This document shows positions 9,658 through 18,829 of a stretch of DNA of 51,438 nucleotides, piece by piece. This DNA comes from UBA6382 sp963617965 (GTDB taxonomy: Bacteria; Bacteroidota; Bacteroidia; Bacteroidales; Bacteroidaceae). The stretch is from NCBI GenBank assembly GCA_963617965.1, contig CAVEQO010000014.1:1-51438 (forward strand), read 5' to 3'. The notes under the pieces are model-generated. The model was given only the letters and a program-made list of their open reading frames with translations. It was not told the origin of the DNA and searched no databases. Position 1 is the first letter of the stretch. Every line of letters begins with the position of its first letter. The position numbers and the translations under genes were made by a program.

Positions 9658-10284
9658 TCATAGTTGTCCGCTCTCTACCATGAGTACGATACGCTCTATC
9701 TCGCGGTCTTCGCCTCGGGGGTCATAGTGCTTGCGCAGATTGTTCCCGAAGAGGGAACTCAATACGTTATACATATTGGCTTTGGCACTGCCAAGAAACG
9801 CCTTGATCATCTCAAAGCTTGTCTGACCGCACTCGCGGTCAATTAGCTTGACAAGCAGTTTTCCCTGTGTCTTTGAGATCTTGCGTACCGTAGGCTCATA
9901 TTGTTTGCGTATGCCGCGTTCCACTGCCTTGATGTGCTGTTTTTTCTCTTTGTCAGTATCAAGGGTCTGCAAATAGTCGTGGGTCTCAATCAGGATAGTA
10001 CGCACAAGTCTTGCATAGGGAAAGACATACTTCACATTTCGTACCAGCTTGTTGTATTTGGTGCGTTGATGTTCGTTGCGGAACTGCCGGGGCGGGAACT
10101 TGTAGAATTCATGAAGGGTCACATTGGGAAGGCTGTCTCCTTTGTAGCAGGCGCGGTCAACCTTGACGAGCATCGCCACCTGCAGAGTGTCGTTGTGGTC
10201 GGTGTCCGTCTGGGCGTAAGTCTTGGCCTGCGGGCATACAAAGAAACAGGGCACAAGAAAACAGGTTGCGAGACAGGGCTTCAT
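9658..10284 (-). CDS. DUF4294 family exported protein
   Basis: 208 residues. The start at ATG 10284 is fixed by a -7 box (TACTTTTGC) only 9 bases upstream; the longer in-frame extension would begin upstream of the promoter. The N-terminus (MKPCLATCFLVPCFFVCPQA) is a cysteine-rich signal peptide. The body has the DUF4294 pattern: YKGDSLPNVTLHEFY, then a basic helical part with YVFPYARLVRTI and KLLVKLIDRECGQTS. The family is widespread in Bacteroidota and of unknown function. It is divergent from the TrmH-type methylase with about 115 bases between starts. I do not infer a role. Confidence 0.85.
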   Translation of the reverse strand: MKPCLATCFLVPCFFVCPQAKTYAQTDTDHNDTLQVAMLVKVDRACYKGDSLPNVTLHEFYKFPPRQFRNEHQRTKYNKLVRNVKYVFPYARLVRTILIETHDYLQTLDTDKEKKQHIKAVERGIRKQYEPTVRKISKTQGKLLVKLIDRECGQTSFEMIKAFLGSAKANMYNVLSSLFGNNLRKHYDPRGEDREIERIVLMVESGQL

Positions 10285-10293
10285 AAGCGTGAT

Positions 10294-10302
10294 GCAAAAG
10301 TA
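10294..10302 (-). promoter_or_regulatory. -7 box (TACTTTTGC) for DUF4294 gene
   Basis: Perfect TAnnTTTG match ending 9 bases before the ATG. Transcription would begin within a few bases of the start codon, giving a very short leader or none. Confidence 0.65.
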
Positions 10303-10368
10303 GCGAATTATCATATATCGTAGCACCTGTTTCAAACTCTTTTAAACAAAATTGTCACAAAATAACGT

Positions 10369-10377
10369 TACCTTTGC
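10369..10377 (+). promoter_or_regulatory. -7 box (TACCTTTGC) for TrmH-family gene
   Basis: Perfect TAnnTTTG match, 23 bases before ATG 10401. It shows that the longer in-frame start at 10374 cannot be used from this promoter. Confidence 0.65.
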
Positions 10378-10400
10378 ACACGTCATATTTTGTTTTTATA

Positions 10401-10940
10401 ATGCACAAGTTGACCGCACTTGAAATGAATCGCCTGACCACCGAGGAGTTCCGTCAAGCAGACAAGACTCCTCTTGTTGTTGTACTCGACAACGTGAGGA
10501 GTATGTACAATGTGGGATCGGTGTTGCGCACTGCCGACGGGTTCAGGATCCAGAGTGTGTGTCTTTGCGGCATAACCGCCAGTCCGCCTCATCCGGAAAT
10601 ACACAAAACGGCTCTCGGTGCGGAGGACTCTGTAGAATGGCGGTATTTTCCATCAACCATTGATTGCATCAGCAAACTCAGGAAATCGGGTTTTGTGGTT
10701 GTTTCGGCAGAACAGGTGGAGGGAAGTGTCAGTATGCTTGAATGGAGCGAACGGCGTCCTACGGCGGTTGTTTTGGGAAATGAAGTAAAAGGTGTTGGTC
10801 AAGAGGCTGTTGACCAAAGTGACTATTGCCTTGAGATTCCGCAATATGGCACGAAACATTCGTTTAACGTTTCGTGTGCCGCCGCCATGATAATGTGGCA
10901 GTACTTCCGCAATTTTCGTAAGGATTCGGGCGTGTTTTGA
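10401..10940 (+). CDS. TrmH/SpoU family RNA 2'-O-methyltransferase
   Basis: 179 residues from ATG 10401. All three SPOUT motifs are visible: NVRSMYNVGSVLRTADG (motif 1, with the conserved N and R), VVLGNEVKGVGQE (motif 2) and SFNVSCAAAMIMW (motif 3), which form the knotted S-adenosylmethionine site. At this length it is a catalytic domain alone, without the N-terminal substrate-binding domain found in RlmB. It probably methylates a ribose in tRNA or rRNA; the target base cannot be told. Cytosolic. It runs convergently with the lamin-tail lipoprotein gene. Confidence 0.92.
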   Translation: MHKLTALEMNRLTTEEFRQADKTPLVVVLDNVRSMYNVGSVLRTADGFRIQSVCLCGITASPPHPEIHKTALGAEDSVEWRYFPSTIDCISKLRKSGFVVVSAEQVEGSVSMLEWSERRPTAVVLGNEVKGVGQEAVDQSDYCLEIPQYGTKHSFNVSCAAAMIMWQYFRNFRKDSGVF

Positions 10941-10997
10941 TCATGCTCCCACCGTCTGCGGCATTCTTTTCCGCAGTGACCCACTGTCTGGAAAAAG

Positions 10998-11495
10998 TTA
11001 TTCTTGGTTGGAACTCTCCCACGTGGCGTGATTTGTTACAGTCCACTCGCCCGTAAAGTCCGGAATGCGTGCATAGCTGCCTCCTAAGGGGTGTGATTCG
11101 GCATCAAGGTCTTCGTAGCTGTCAAAGCAGTCTATCAGCTTGTCTTCAGCGTTGTATAGTTCTACGATAACGGCTTTCTTGTAGGGGACTCGGGCGCGGA
11201 GGTCTTCGGCGTTGATTGTGAAAAACGAGTGGGGTGCCAATGTTGTGTCGGGGAAACTGTAGAGCTTCTTGTCAATGCCCTCCGTGTCCATCTTCCAAAG
11301 CCTGTAACCTTTGAGGTTGACACTTTTGTCGGAAGAGTTGCCTATCTCTATCCATTCAAGCCCGTCGTTGTCTTTGCCGCAAATCTCGTTGATGACTATG
11401 CACTCGCCGTCAGTGCGGTTTTGCTGACAGCCGCAGAAGCTGACGGCGGCCAGAATTGCTGTCGTAAAAAAGGCTATATTACAGAATTTTGTCAT
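10998..11495 (-). CDS. Lamin-tail-domain lipoprotein
   Basis: 165 residues from ATG 11495, placed 19 bases after a -7 box; the longer open frame to 11630 lies upstream of that promoter. The signal peptide ends in a lipobox-like FCGC (Cys about residue 22), so a lipid anchor is likely. The remainder is a lamin-tail (LTD) Ig-like fold: VINEICGKDNDGLEWIEIGN, then VNLKGYRLWK, and a C-terminal GGSYARIPD-x-TGEW. LTD domains in bacteria occur in surface and extracellular proteins and are thought to mediate binding; no enzyme motif is present. It lies downstream of porZ but has its own promoter. Confidence 0.85.
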   Translation of the reverse strand: MTKFCNIAFFTTAILAAVSFCGCQQNRTDGECIVINEICGKDNDGLEWIEIGNSSDKSVNLKGYRLWKMDTEGIDKKLYSFPDTTLAPHSFFTINAEDLRARVPYKKAVIVELYNAEDKLIDCFDSYEDLDAESHPLGGSYARIPDFTGEWTVTNHATWESSNQE

Positions 11496-11514
11496 GCTTG
11501 GATTTGTTTGTTGT

Positions 11515-11523
11515 GCAAAGATA
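11515..11523 (-). promoter_or_regulatory. -7 box (TATCTTTGC) for lamin-tail lipoprotein
   Basis: Perfect TAnnTTTG match in the gap between porZ and the LTD gene, 19 bases before ATG 11495. Confidence 0.6.
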
Positions 11524-11648
11524 CCTAAAGGTTTTTGATTGAAGGTCACGTTTGTGCATTTTACATGGGATTGTCCGCATGGGTGGGAACAGAGTTCTCT
11601 AAGAGCAAGAGTCTGAAAGCCGAAGCACAAAGACTTCTTCGGTGTGGT

Positions 11649-13946
11649 TTATTTCACTACCAGAATTTTGGCAACGACACCTTTCTTGCCTTCTGCATCA
11701 GAGCCAATTACATGATAGACTCCTGTGGCAACACGTCTGCCTTGGCTGTCGCGCCCGTTCCAGACAAAAGAACCGCCGAGCGATGTTCCCTGTGTAACCA
11801 CGATTCCCGTAGTGGTGGTAATTTTGATGTCCGAGTCCTTGACAAACCCGGTGATACGTATCTTCCCGTCATATTCGGGACGTACGGGGTTGGGGAACAC
11901 TTTTATGTTGTTCTCCGAGAGGCTTTCTGCCGGTGGAGTGGCATCGGCACGGTAGGACATAAGCCCCAAGTCGGTGCCGATCATGAGCAGGCCGTTTACC
12001 GGGCTGATGGCAAGCGAGAGAATGCAGTCAGACAGCAAAGGCGAGTTTTCTGCCGTAAAATGCTCCAAAATTTCCGTTCCGTTTTCTGACACGAGGTAGA
12101 GCCCGTTGTTGGTCGTGCCTATCCACTTGCGGTTTGCCCCGTCAACAACGATGACCTTCACTGCCACCCCCTCAAGCAGATAGTCGGCATAATTGGTCCC
12201 GTCATTGCGCGGCACCAGAGGCTGGCGGAAGGTCACGTTGGAAGAGAAGATTTTACTCGGGTCCTCAAGTATGAAGATTCCTTGGTCTGTGGCTATCCAC
12301 AACTGGTCGTTTTGATCAAATGTCGCACTGTACAGCAGGCTTATGGTCGTAGTGGTGTTGTTCTGGTTTGTAAAGGTCGTACAGAACGCAAAGTTGTCGT
12401 CCGTCTTATTGTCAAGCGTGCCATTGTAGTTAAGGCAGGCGATTCCTGCACTGTACGTTCCCGCCCACCGTCGGTGTGTCATCCAAACCCAACCGCGGCT
12501 GTCAAATATGTAATTGTCAAATGTGGGATATGTTTTGATCTTGTCCAGATAGAAACTTTTCCACTCCATGTCAGGCGTGAGTACACGCACAACGGTGTCT
12601 ACCAGATTATTGAACATCCAGAGGTTGCCTTTAGGGTCAAACTTGGCTCCTGTCAGGCGATTGTAGCGTAGACGCAGGCTGGCGTTGTTGGGGTAGATGC
12701 TTGAGATAGGAGAGTTGTCGCAGTTGTAGAGTTTCTGGAAAATCCCGTTGCGGAACTCATACAAACCTCCATCTGCCGATGAGGCGAAATGATGGTTGCG
12801 GTCGTTAGGGTCTTCCGCCACGGCGGTTATATTGATATACGGCACACCCGTCTTTGTGCTTATGCTGTCTTCGCGGAAGTTGGTCCATACTCCGTCTTGG
12901 TATGACATGACGGTTCCCTCATAGTAGGTCTTGCCGTAATAGGCCAAAGCTCCTCCTGCCACAATCAGTTTGTTGTAGGGGGTGTAGTATATGTCGGAAA
13001 AATAGTTTCTGACAGGACTGTTTGGTATGATGGCATCGGCGGCAGGCTTCAGCGTGTCCGCATCAAGAGAAAACGGCTGCAAGCCCTTGGTCCTGCGCGA
13101 CGCCCACAGATATGTGCCGTCACTGCTCAGGCTCGCGAAATCGTTGCTTATTTCGGTTATGGAAACGTTATCGTCTTCGTCTACCACTCCGATTTTGGAA
13201 GAGCTCTGCAAAACAAGTTTTCTACCGTAGGGACAACAGTTGCTGTAGGCACCCTTGCATACCATGTTTATTTTGAATGTTTCGGTGTCAAATCCGTACA
13301 GCCCGTCACCGTATAGGGCATAGATTCCCCCGTTGTAAGCCATGAATCGCAACGGTTTGGACGTGCTCCATGTTTTCCAGTTGGACTTGTCAAGGAGATT
13401 GTCTGTGCGGTTGCCATACAGGATGCCGTCAGCCACCCGTGCGAAGATACGGTCGTCATCTCCGATGGCCGAGCGGACATTTGTCCCCAACTCATAGACA
13501 TTGGTGAACTCGGCCTTCTTGAGGTTGATGACAATAATCCCGAAAGAGGTAGACACAAAGGCTTCGTGTCCCATGACGGCCACATCGTTGATGGTCTTGT
13601 CAGAGAACAAGGAATTCTTGTATTGAGGAATGTTTATTATACTGTCGTTGATTCCCAATATGTCAATGTTGTAGTCTTCGTAAACAAGCAGAAAGACCTG
13701 TAGTTCCTCGCAATAGGCAATATTGGTAATGTTGGCGCCGCTTAACCCCAAAAATTTTGAATAAGTCTGTACTTTTGTGTCGCCAAAGGAGTATGAAAAC
13801 AAGCTGCCCCCCGCCAAAGCATATACCTTGTCCCCGACAGGTATGTTGTTGGTGACATTATGGTAGGACATATAGGAATTCCAGTCGCTGCCGTCAACGG
13901 CAAGCGACAACGCCAGAGAGGCAAGAGCCAAAAAGTACTTTTTCAT
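11649..13946 (-). CDS. porZ: PorZ-like type IX secretion system component (beta-propellers plus sorting domain)
   Basis: 765 residues from ATG 13946 (MKKYFLALASLALSLAVDG, a signal peptide), close to the 776 of Porphyromonas gingivalis PorZ. After the signal comes WNSYMSYHNVTNN, typical of the PorZ N-terminus. Two seven-bladed-type propeller regions follow, with recurring blades such as NLWMFNN, LWIATDQGIFIL and RKWIGTTNNGLYLV. The last 85 residues are a type A C-terminal sorting domain (KVFPNPVRPEY ... FVWNGRDSQGRRVATGVYHV). In P. gingivalis PorZ is part of the surface attachment complex with the sortase PorU and handles anionic LPS. The gene lies 53 bases after rdgB, probably in the leuS-yitT-rdgB transcript. 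The two T9SS-tagged proteases in this window would be its clients (inference). Confidence 0.85.
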   Translation of the reverse strand: MKKYFLALASLALSLAVDGSDWNSYMSYHNVTNNIPVGDKVYALAGGSLFSYSFGDTKVQTYSKFLGLSGANITNIAYCEELQVFLLVYEDYNIDILGINDSIINIPQYKNSLFSDKTINDVAVMGHEAFVSTSFGIIVINLKKAEFTNVYELGTNVRSAIGDDDRIFARVADGILYGNRTDNLLDKSNWKTWSTSKPLRFMAYNGGIYALYGDGLYGFDTETFKINMVCKGAYSNCCPYGRKLVLQSSSKIGVVDEDDNVSITEISNDFASLSSDGTYLWASRRTKGLQPFSLDADTLKPAADAIIPNSPVRNYFSDIYYTPYNKLIVAGGALAYYGKTYYEGTVMSYQDGVWTNFREDSISTKTGVPYINITAVAEDPNDRNHHFASSADGGLYEFRNGIFQKLYNCDNSPISSIYPNNASLRLRYNRLTGAKFDPKGNLWMFNNLVDTVVRVLTPDMEWKSFYLDKIKTYPTFDNYIFDSRGWVWMTHRRWAGTYSAGIACLNYNGTLDNKTDDNFAFCTTFTNQNNTTTTISLLYSATFDQNDQLWIATDQGIFILEDPSKIFSSNVTFRQPLVPRNDGTNYADYLLEGVAVKVIVVDGANRKWIGTTNNGLYLVSENGTEILEHFTAENSPLLSDCILSLAISPVNGLLMIGTDLGLMSYRADATPPAESLSENNIKVFPNPVRPEYDGKIRITGFVKDSDIKITTTTGIVVTQGTSLGGSFVWNGRDSQGRRVATGVYHVIGSDAEGKKGVVAKILVVK

Positions 13947-13999
13947 AGTCCGTGATAACATGGCGATAACTCTTTTGTAAGGTTTTGGCGAGTGCAGGT

Positions 14000-14578
14000 C
14001 TATTCTTTGTTGAGAAATTCTATCAGCTTTGCTACGGCTCTTGCGCGGTGGCTGATTTTGTTCTTGACGTCTTCTCCCAACTGTGCAAAAGTCTTTCCCG
14101 TTTCTTCGGGAATGAACACAGGGTCGTAGCCAAAACCGTTGTCACCCATAGGCTCATTTGAAATATAGCCGTCAACATGACCGCAGAACAGGCTTTCTTT
14201 GCCGTCCTTTATAAGGGCAATGGCGGTGCGAAAGCGTGCCTTACGGTTGGATTTGCCGTCCATTTCCTTTAGCAGTTTGCGCATATTGGCTTGGGTGTCG
14301 TGTCTGTCGGAGGCATATCGGGCAGTGTGTACGCCCGGAGCCCCGCCGAGAGCTTCCACTTCAAGACCAGTGTCATCTGCAAAGCAGTCCAACCCATAGT
14401 TGTCATAGATGTAGCGCGCCTTGATCAAGGCATTCCCCTCAAGGGTTTTTGCCGTTTCAGGGATGTCTGAATGACAATTTATATCGTTTAGGCTCAGTAC
14501 TTTTGCGCGACCGTCAAGTATGGCTCTTATCTCGCGCAGTTTGTGGACGTTGTTTGTTGCAAAAACAATTCTGTACAT
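14000..14578 (-). CDS. rdgB: XTP/dITP pyrophosphatase (RdgB/HAM1)
   Basis: 192 residues, standard length. The N-terminal substrate motif FATNNVHKLREI, the catalytic FADDTGLEVEALGGAPGVHTARYA block, the GYDPVF block and the C-terminal SHRARA are all present. It hydrolyses non-canonical purine nucleoside triphosphates (ITP, dITP, XTP) to monophosphates, keeping them out of DNA and RNA. Cytosolic. It sits between the YitT-family gene and porZ on the same strand, with no clear -7 box of its own. Confidence 0.96.
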   Translation of the reverse strand: MYRIVFATNNVHKLREIRAILDGRAKVLSLNDINCHSDIPETAKTLEGNALIKARYIYDNYGLDCFADDTGLEVEALGGAPGVHTARYASDRHDTQANMRKLLKEMDGKSNRKARFRTAIALIKDGKESLFCGHVDGYISNEPMGDNGFGYDPVFIPEETGKTFAQLGEDVKNKISHRARAVAKLIEFLNKE

Positions 14579-14677
14579 TTGTTCAATGTTGTTTCCGTGT
14601 CAATTATAAACGCTCAACATCGTATATTATTGTATCATGTTGCCCGCACCCTCTCCTTGTCCTGAGTAGCAGTGCTG

Positions 14678-15565
14678 CTATTTCCCCTTTATGCGGTCAA
14701 ATCCGTTGCCGAACACTCCGATGACTTTGCTTTGTGACACCAAAGCCTTTGGGTCAGTTTGCTTGATTATCCTGAAGACGAAGGGGCTTTCCTGCCGGCG
14801 CACCAACACAACAAGAATCTTTCGCTCTTTCTTCGTGTACCAGCCTATGCCGGAAAGCACGGTGACTCCACGACCGGTGGATGCTATTATACGCGAGAGT
14901 TCCTCGTATTTTTCGGAGATTATAAAGAACTGTACCGACTGCCGTCTGTTGCTGACCACATAGTCAAGGGTAACGGTTGTCACCATTAGGGTGATATAGC
15001 TATATACAAGCAGGTTGATATCGTGGAAAATGAAATAGCCGCTTGAAACTATGCAGAAGTCCGTACACACAATGACTTGTCCCAAACTCATGTCGCGGAA
15101 TTTGTTGACCACGGCGGCGATTATGTCGGTGCCGCCTGTTGAGCCATTGTTGATGAACACCACGGCCAACCCAACACCTTCAAGAGCAGCACCTATGAGA
15201 CACGACATGAAAGGGTTGTCAAGTATTTTGACAAAATGGTTTTGCGTGTCAATCGGTGCGACGTACTGAAACAATGCCATGAAGCTACCCAAACTGAGAA
15301 CTCCGAAGATTGTGTTGATCAGGAACTTGAAGCCAAGGAATTTGAGGGCGACTCCGAGCAAAATCACGTTGAATGCCCAATAGGTATATTGCACCGGCAT
15401 TTCCGTTGAGTAGAAGATCAACGCTGCCGCACCCGAAGTGCCGCCCGGTACAAGTTGGTAAGGCAATTGGAAAAACACATATCCGGCGGCATAGATAAAC
15501 GTTCCCGCCATTATGTAGAAGAAATCGTGTGCAGTGTTTTTCAGACTAAAATGAAGCTGTATCAT
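14678..15565 (-). CDS. YitT family (DUF161/DUF2179) membrane protein
   Basis: 295 residues. Five to six hydrophobic segments fill residues about 15-185, with the family motif PGGTSGAAALI in the first half and NNGSTGGTDIIAAVVNK in the middle. The C-terminal soluble DUF2179 domain (about 205-290) includes GRGVTVLSGIGWYTKKERK. The family is predicted to be inner-membrane transporters of unknown substrate. It starts 45 bases after the leuS stop and is most likely co-transcribed with leuS and rdgB. Confidence 0.92.
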   Translation of the reverse strand: MIQLHFSLKNTAHDFFYIMAGTFIYAAGYVFFQLPYQLVPGGTSGAAALIFYSTEMPVQYTYWAFNVILLGVALKFLGFKFLINTIFGVLSLGSFMALFQYVAPIDTQNHFVKILDNPFMSCLIGAALEGVGLAVVFINNGSTGGTDIIAAVVNKFRDMSLGQVIVCTDFCIVSSGYFIFHDINLLVYSYITLMVTTVTLDYVVSNRRQSVQFFIISEKYEELSRIIASTGRGVTVLSGIGWYTKKERKILVVLVRRQESPFVFRIIKQTDPKALVSQSKVIGVFGNGFDRIKGK

Positions 15566-15610
15566 AATATCTGTCTATGCGTGGAATTTGCATACATGAG
15601 GATCACCGTG

Positions 15611-18448
15611 TTATTTCACCACAATGTTGACGATGCGGTGCGGCACAACAATCGTCTTGACGATTTGCTTGCCCTCAATATATTTTGCCGTGTTTTCCGA
15701 ACTCATCACCGCTGCCACGATATCCTGTTCTTGGGCATCGGGAGCGAAATCCATTGTGAAACGAGTTTTCCCGTTGAAAGAGACGCTAATCGTTTCTGTG
15801 TCTTGCCTAAGGTATTCTTCCTTGACTTCTGGCCAGGGAGAGTCGCACACAGTGGAGGAGTACCCTAGCATTTCCCAAAGTTCTTCGCAGATATGTGGCG
15901 CAAACGGAGCAAGCAGTTCCACCAGCTGCTCAAGCACTGTGCGTGAAGAGCATTTCTGTTGTGCAAGTTCGCCTACACAAATCATAAACGCGCTGATAGA
16001 CGTGTTGTATGAGTAGTTTTCGATGTCTTGGCTGACCTTTTGGATTAGCTTGTTGATGCTTTTGAGACTGTTGCGGCACGGTTTGTTGTCGGAGACAATA
16101 AATTTTCCCTCGCGGTCATGGAAAAGCCCCCACACTTTGCGCAGGAAACGCGAGCAACCGTCAATGCCATTGCTGTCCCATGGTTTTGACTGGTTTATCG
16201 GGCCGAGGAACATTTCGTAGAGGCGCAGGGTGTCAGCTCCGTAGCGTTCTACGATATAGTCGGGGTTGACTACATTGAACATGCTTTTGGACATTTTCTC
16301 AATTGCCCATCCACAGATGTACTTCCCGTCTTCAAGAATGAACTTTGCATCGGCATATTCCGGACGCCACGCCTTGAAAGCATCAAGGTCAAGCTGATCG
16401 TTGCTTACCATGTTCACGTCCACATGAATGGGTGTGGTGTCATACTTGCTTTTGAGACCATGCGACACGAAAGTGTTGGTGTCCTTTATGCGGTACACGA
16501 AGTTGGAACGGCCTTGTATCATGCCTTGGTTTACAAGTTTCTGAAAAGGCTCTTCCTTGCAGCTCACCCCGATATCAAGAAGGAACTTGTTCCAAAAGCG
16601 ACTGTATATAAGGTGTCCTGTTGCATGTTCGGAACCTCCGATGTAGAGGTCTACATTCTGCCAGTATTCGTCAATTTCCTTGTCTACCAACGCTTTGCTG
16701 TTGTGCGGGTCCATGTAGCGCAGGTAGTAGGCGGAAGAACCGGCAAATCCAGGCATGGTGTACAATTCTATGGGGAACACAGTCTTGTCGTCAATCAGAT
16801 TCTTGTCAACCACCTGTCTGCTGCTTTCGTCCCACGCCCACATTTGGGCGTTCCCCAATGGTGGTTCCCCTGTTTCTGTTGGCAGGAAATTTTCCACCTG
16901 TGGCAGAGTTATCGGCAGACACTCCTCCGGTATCATCTGCGGAATACCGTGTTTGTAATAAACGGGAAAAGGCTCGCCCCAATAACGCTGACGGCTGAAT
17001 ATGGCATCTCGTAGGCGATAGTTGACTTTCACGCGGCCAATGTGATGTTCTTTGACGTATATCTTTGTTGCGGCAATTGCCTCTTTGACCGTAAGGCCAT
17101 TGAGCGAGAAGTCAATATAGGGTTTCACGCCCTTGCGTGGTGAGTTGGTCACTATTCCCTCTTTGGCATCGTAGCTCTCCTCGCTGATATCCGCGCCTTC
17201 AATCAGTGGGACAATCGGGAGGTTGAAATGCTTGGCAAAAGCATAGTCACGGCTGTCGTGGGCGGGTACCGCCATGATGGCTCCTGTGCCGTAGCCTGCC
17301 AGTACATATTCGCTTATCCAAATGGGGTTTTTTTCGCCAGTGAACGGATTGATGGCATATGCCCCCGAGAATACGCCTGTCACCTTGTGGTCAATCTGCC
17401 GTTCGCGTTCCGTACGCCCTTTTACATAGGCAAGGTATTTCTCCACCTCTGCCTTTTGCCCATCTGTGGTCACTTTTGTTACGAGTTCGCTTTCCGGTGC
17501 CAAGACCATAAACGTAACGCCAAACATGGTATCGGCGCGGGTGGTAAAAATGGTGAAAGTTTCGTTGGAATCAGCTATTTTGAATTCTACTTCTGTCCCC
17601 TCAGACCGGCCAATCCAGTTGCGTTGTGTCTCCTTGATGGAGTCACTCCATTCAATAGTTTCCAAACCGTTGAGCAGACGTTGTGCATAGGCACTGACAC
17701 GCAGACACCATTGGCGCATCTTTTTCTGTTCTACGGGGTAGCCGCCCCTGAGGCTCACGCCGTCTACCACTTCATCATTGGCGAGCACAGTTCCGAGTTT
17801 TGGACACCAGTTTACCATCGTTTCACCCAAAAAGGCGATGCGGTAGTTCATCAAGACCCGGCTCTTCTGCCGCTCGTCCATGGATTTCCATTCGCTGGCG
17901 GAGAAGTTGAGTTCTTCGGACTGTGCAGCATCAAGGTCTTCTGTCCCCTTGGCATCAAGATGTTCCACAAGTCTGGAAATGGGTTGTGCTTTCTGGCATT
18001 TATTGCAATAGAAAGAATTGAACATTTTCTGGAAAGCCCATTGTGTCCAGTGATAGTAGTCGGGCGCGCAGGTGCGCACTTCGCGATCCCAGTCAAAACT
18101 GAAACCTATCTTGTCCAGCTGTTTGCGGTAGCGATCAATATTCTGGAAAGTGGTTTTTTCCGGATGCTGTCCGGTTTGTATGGCATATTGCTCAGCAGGC
18201 AGGCCATAGGCGTCGTAGCCCATGGGGTTAAGGACATTGAAGCCTTTCTGACGCTTGTAACGCGCATATATATCGCTGGCTATGTAGCCCAAAGGGTGTC
18301 CCACATGCAGCCCTGCGCCGCTGGGATATGGAAACATGTTTAGCACATAGTATTTGGGCTTGCTTCTGTCCTCTACAACGTGATAAGTGTTCTGCTCCTT
18401 CCATCGCTGCTGCCACTTTTTCTCAATTTCACTAAAATTGTAGTCCAT
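15611..18448 (-). CDS. leuS: Leucyl-tRNA synthetase
   Basis: 945 residues from ATG 18448 (MDYNFSEIEKKWQQRW). Class I signatures are clear: HVGH in GLHVGHPLGY (the HIGH motif) and KMSKS near residue 700. The CP1 editing domain includes TIFTTRADTMFGVTF and AVPAHDSRDYAFA, so proofreading of mischarged tRNA is expected to be intact. An anticodon-binding helical domain and a small C-terminal domain close the protein. It charges tRNA-Leu in the cytosol. It is the first gene of the leuS-yitT-rdgB(-porZ) series, driven from the -7 box at 18518-18526. Confidence 0.98.
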   Translation of the reverse strand: MDYNFSEIEKKWQQRWKEQNTYHVVEDRSKPKYYVLNMFPYPSGAGLHVGHPLGYIASDIYARYKRQKGFNVLNPMGYDAYGLPAEQYAIQTGQHPEKTTFQNIDRYRKQLDKIGFSFDWDREVRTCAPDYYHWTQWAFQKMFNSFYCNKCQKAQPISRLVEHLDAKGTEDLDAAQSEELNFSASEWKSMDERQKSRVLMNYRIAFLGETMVNWCPKLGTVLANDEVVDGVSLRGGYPVEQKKMRQWCLRVSAYAQRLLNGLETIEWSDSIKETQRNWIGRSEGTEVEFKIADSNETFTIFTTRADTMFGVTFMVLAPESELVTKVTTDGQKAEVEKYLAYVKGRTERERQIDHKVTGVFSGAYAINPFTGEKNPIWISEYVLAGYGTGAIMAVPAHDSRDYAFAKHFNLPIVPLIEGADISEESYDAKEGIVTNSPRKGVKPYIDFSLNGLTVKEAIAATKIYVKEHHIGRVKVNYRLRDAIFSRQRYWGEPFPVYYKHGIPQMIPEECLPITLPQVENFLPTETGEPPLGNAQMWAWDESSRQVVDKNLIDDKTVFPIELYTMPGFAGSSAYYLRYMDPHNSKALVDKEIDEYWQNVDLYIGGSEHATGHLIYSRFWNKFLLDIGVSCKEEPFQKLVNQGMIQGRSNFVYRIKDTNTFVSHGLKSKYDTTPIHVDVNMVSNDQLDLDAFKAWRPEYADAKFILEDGKYICGWAIEKMSKSMFNVVNPDYIVERYGADTLRLYEMFLGPINQSKPWDSNGIDGCSRFLRKVWGLFHDREGKFIVSDNKPCRNSLKSINKLIQKVSQDIENYSYNTSISAFMICVGELAQQKCSSRTVLEQLVELLAPFAPHICEELWEMLGYSSTVCDSPWPEVKEEYLRQDTETISVSFNGKTRFTMDFAPDAQEQDIVAAVMSSENTAKYIEGKQIVKTIVVPHRIVNIVVK

Positions 18449-18829
18449 TATGTGTCGTGTGTGTTTGATTTGCAAGCAAAGATGTGCCCCGAAAATCTGT
18501 AGTGGTGCATCTGAAACGCAAAGTTAGCAAAAAGAAATCACTCTATAATACAAAACCCGTCAAGAACACGTCATGCACATTGCATTGAGAGGGGTAAGTG
18601 TCAACAGCAAAGGTGTGAATCGTTCTTCCCCTCGGTCTGCATCATCTGCAAAAATCAGACAATGCCAATGGAACAGACACAGCGAGTCCTTCTTGTGAAC
18701 GGCCTGTGACCAGTCTTGCCCATATCAATATCATGGACAGGCCCGTGTCTCCTCGATATTGGCGATGTCCGTAAATCTATGGATGTTACGTTTCCTTTGC
18801 TTTTTTGCGTTGAAAGAGCTTGGACTTCG
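18449..18829. other. 381-base gap upstream of leuS
   Basis: Contains the leuS promoter near 18520. From about 18540 to 18829 I see no open frame with a plausible start, no strong hairpin and no RNA gene. It may include the 3' untranslated end of the glycan cluster. Confidence 0.5.
18518..18526 (-). promoter_or_regulatory. -7 box (TAACTTTGC) for leuS
   Basis: Perfect TAnnTTTG match, 70 bases upstream of ATG 18448. A near match with one mismatch (CATCTTTGC) lies closer, at 18477-18485. Confidence 0.55.

Noticed and set aside
10956..10976. Short hairpin (CTGCGG/CCGCAG) after the TrmH-family gene
   Set aside because: Six-base stem with no T-run; too weak to call a terminator.
17228..18343. 371-codon plus-strand open frame
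   Set aside because: It is antisense to leuS over its whole length; leuS has complete family motifs and the plus-strand product has no recognisable domain.
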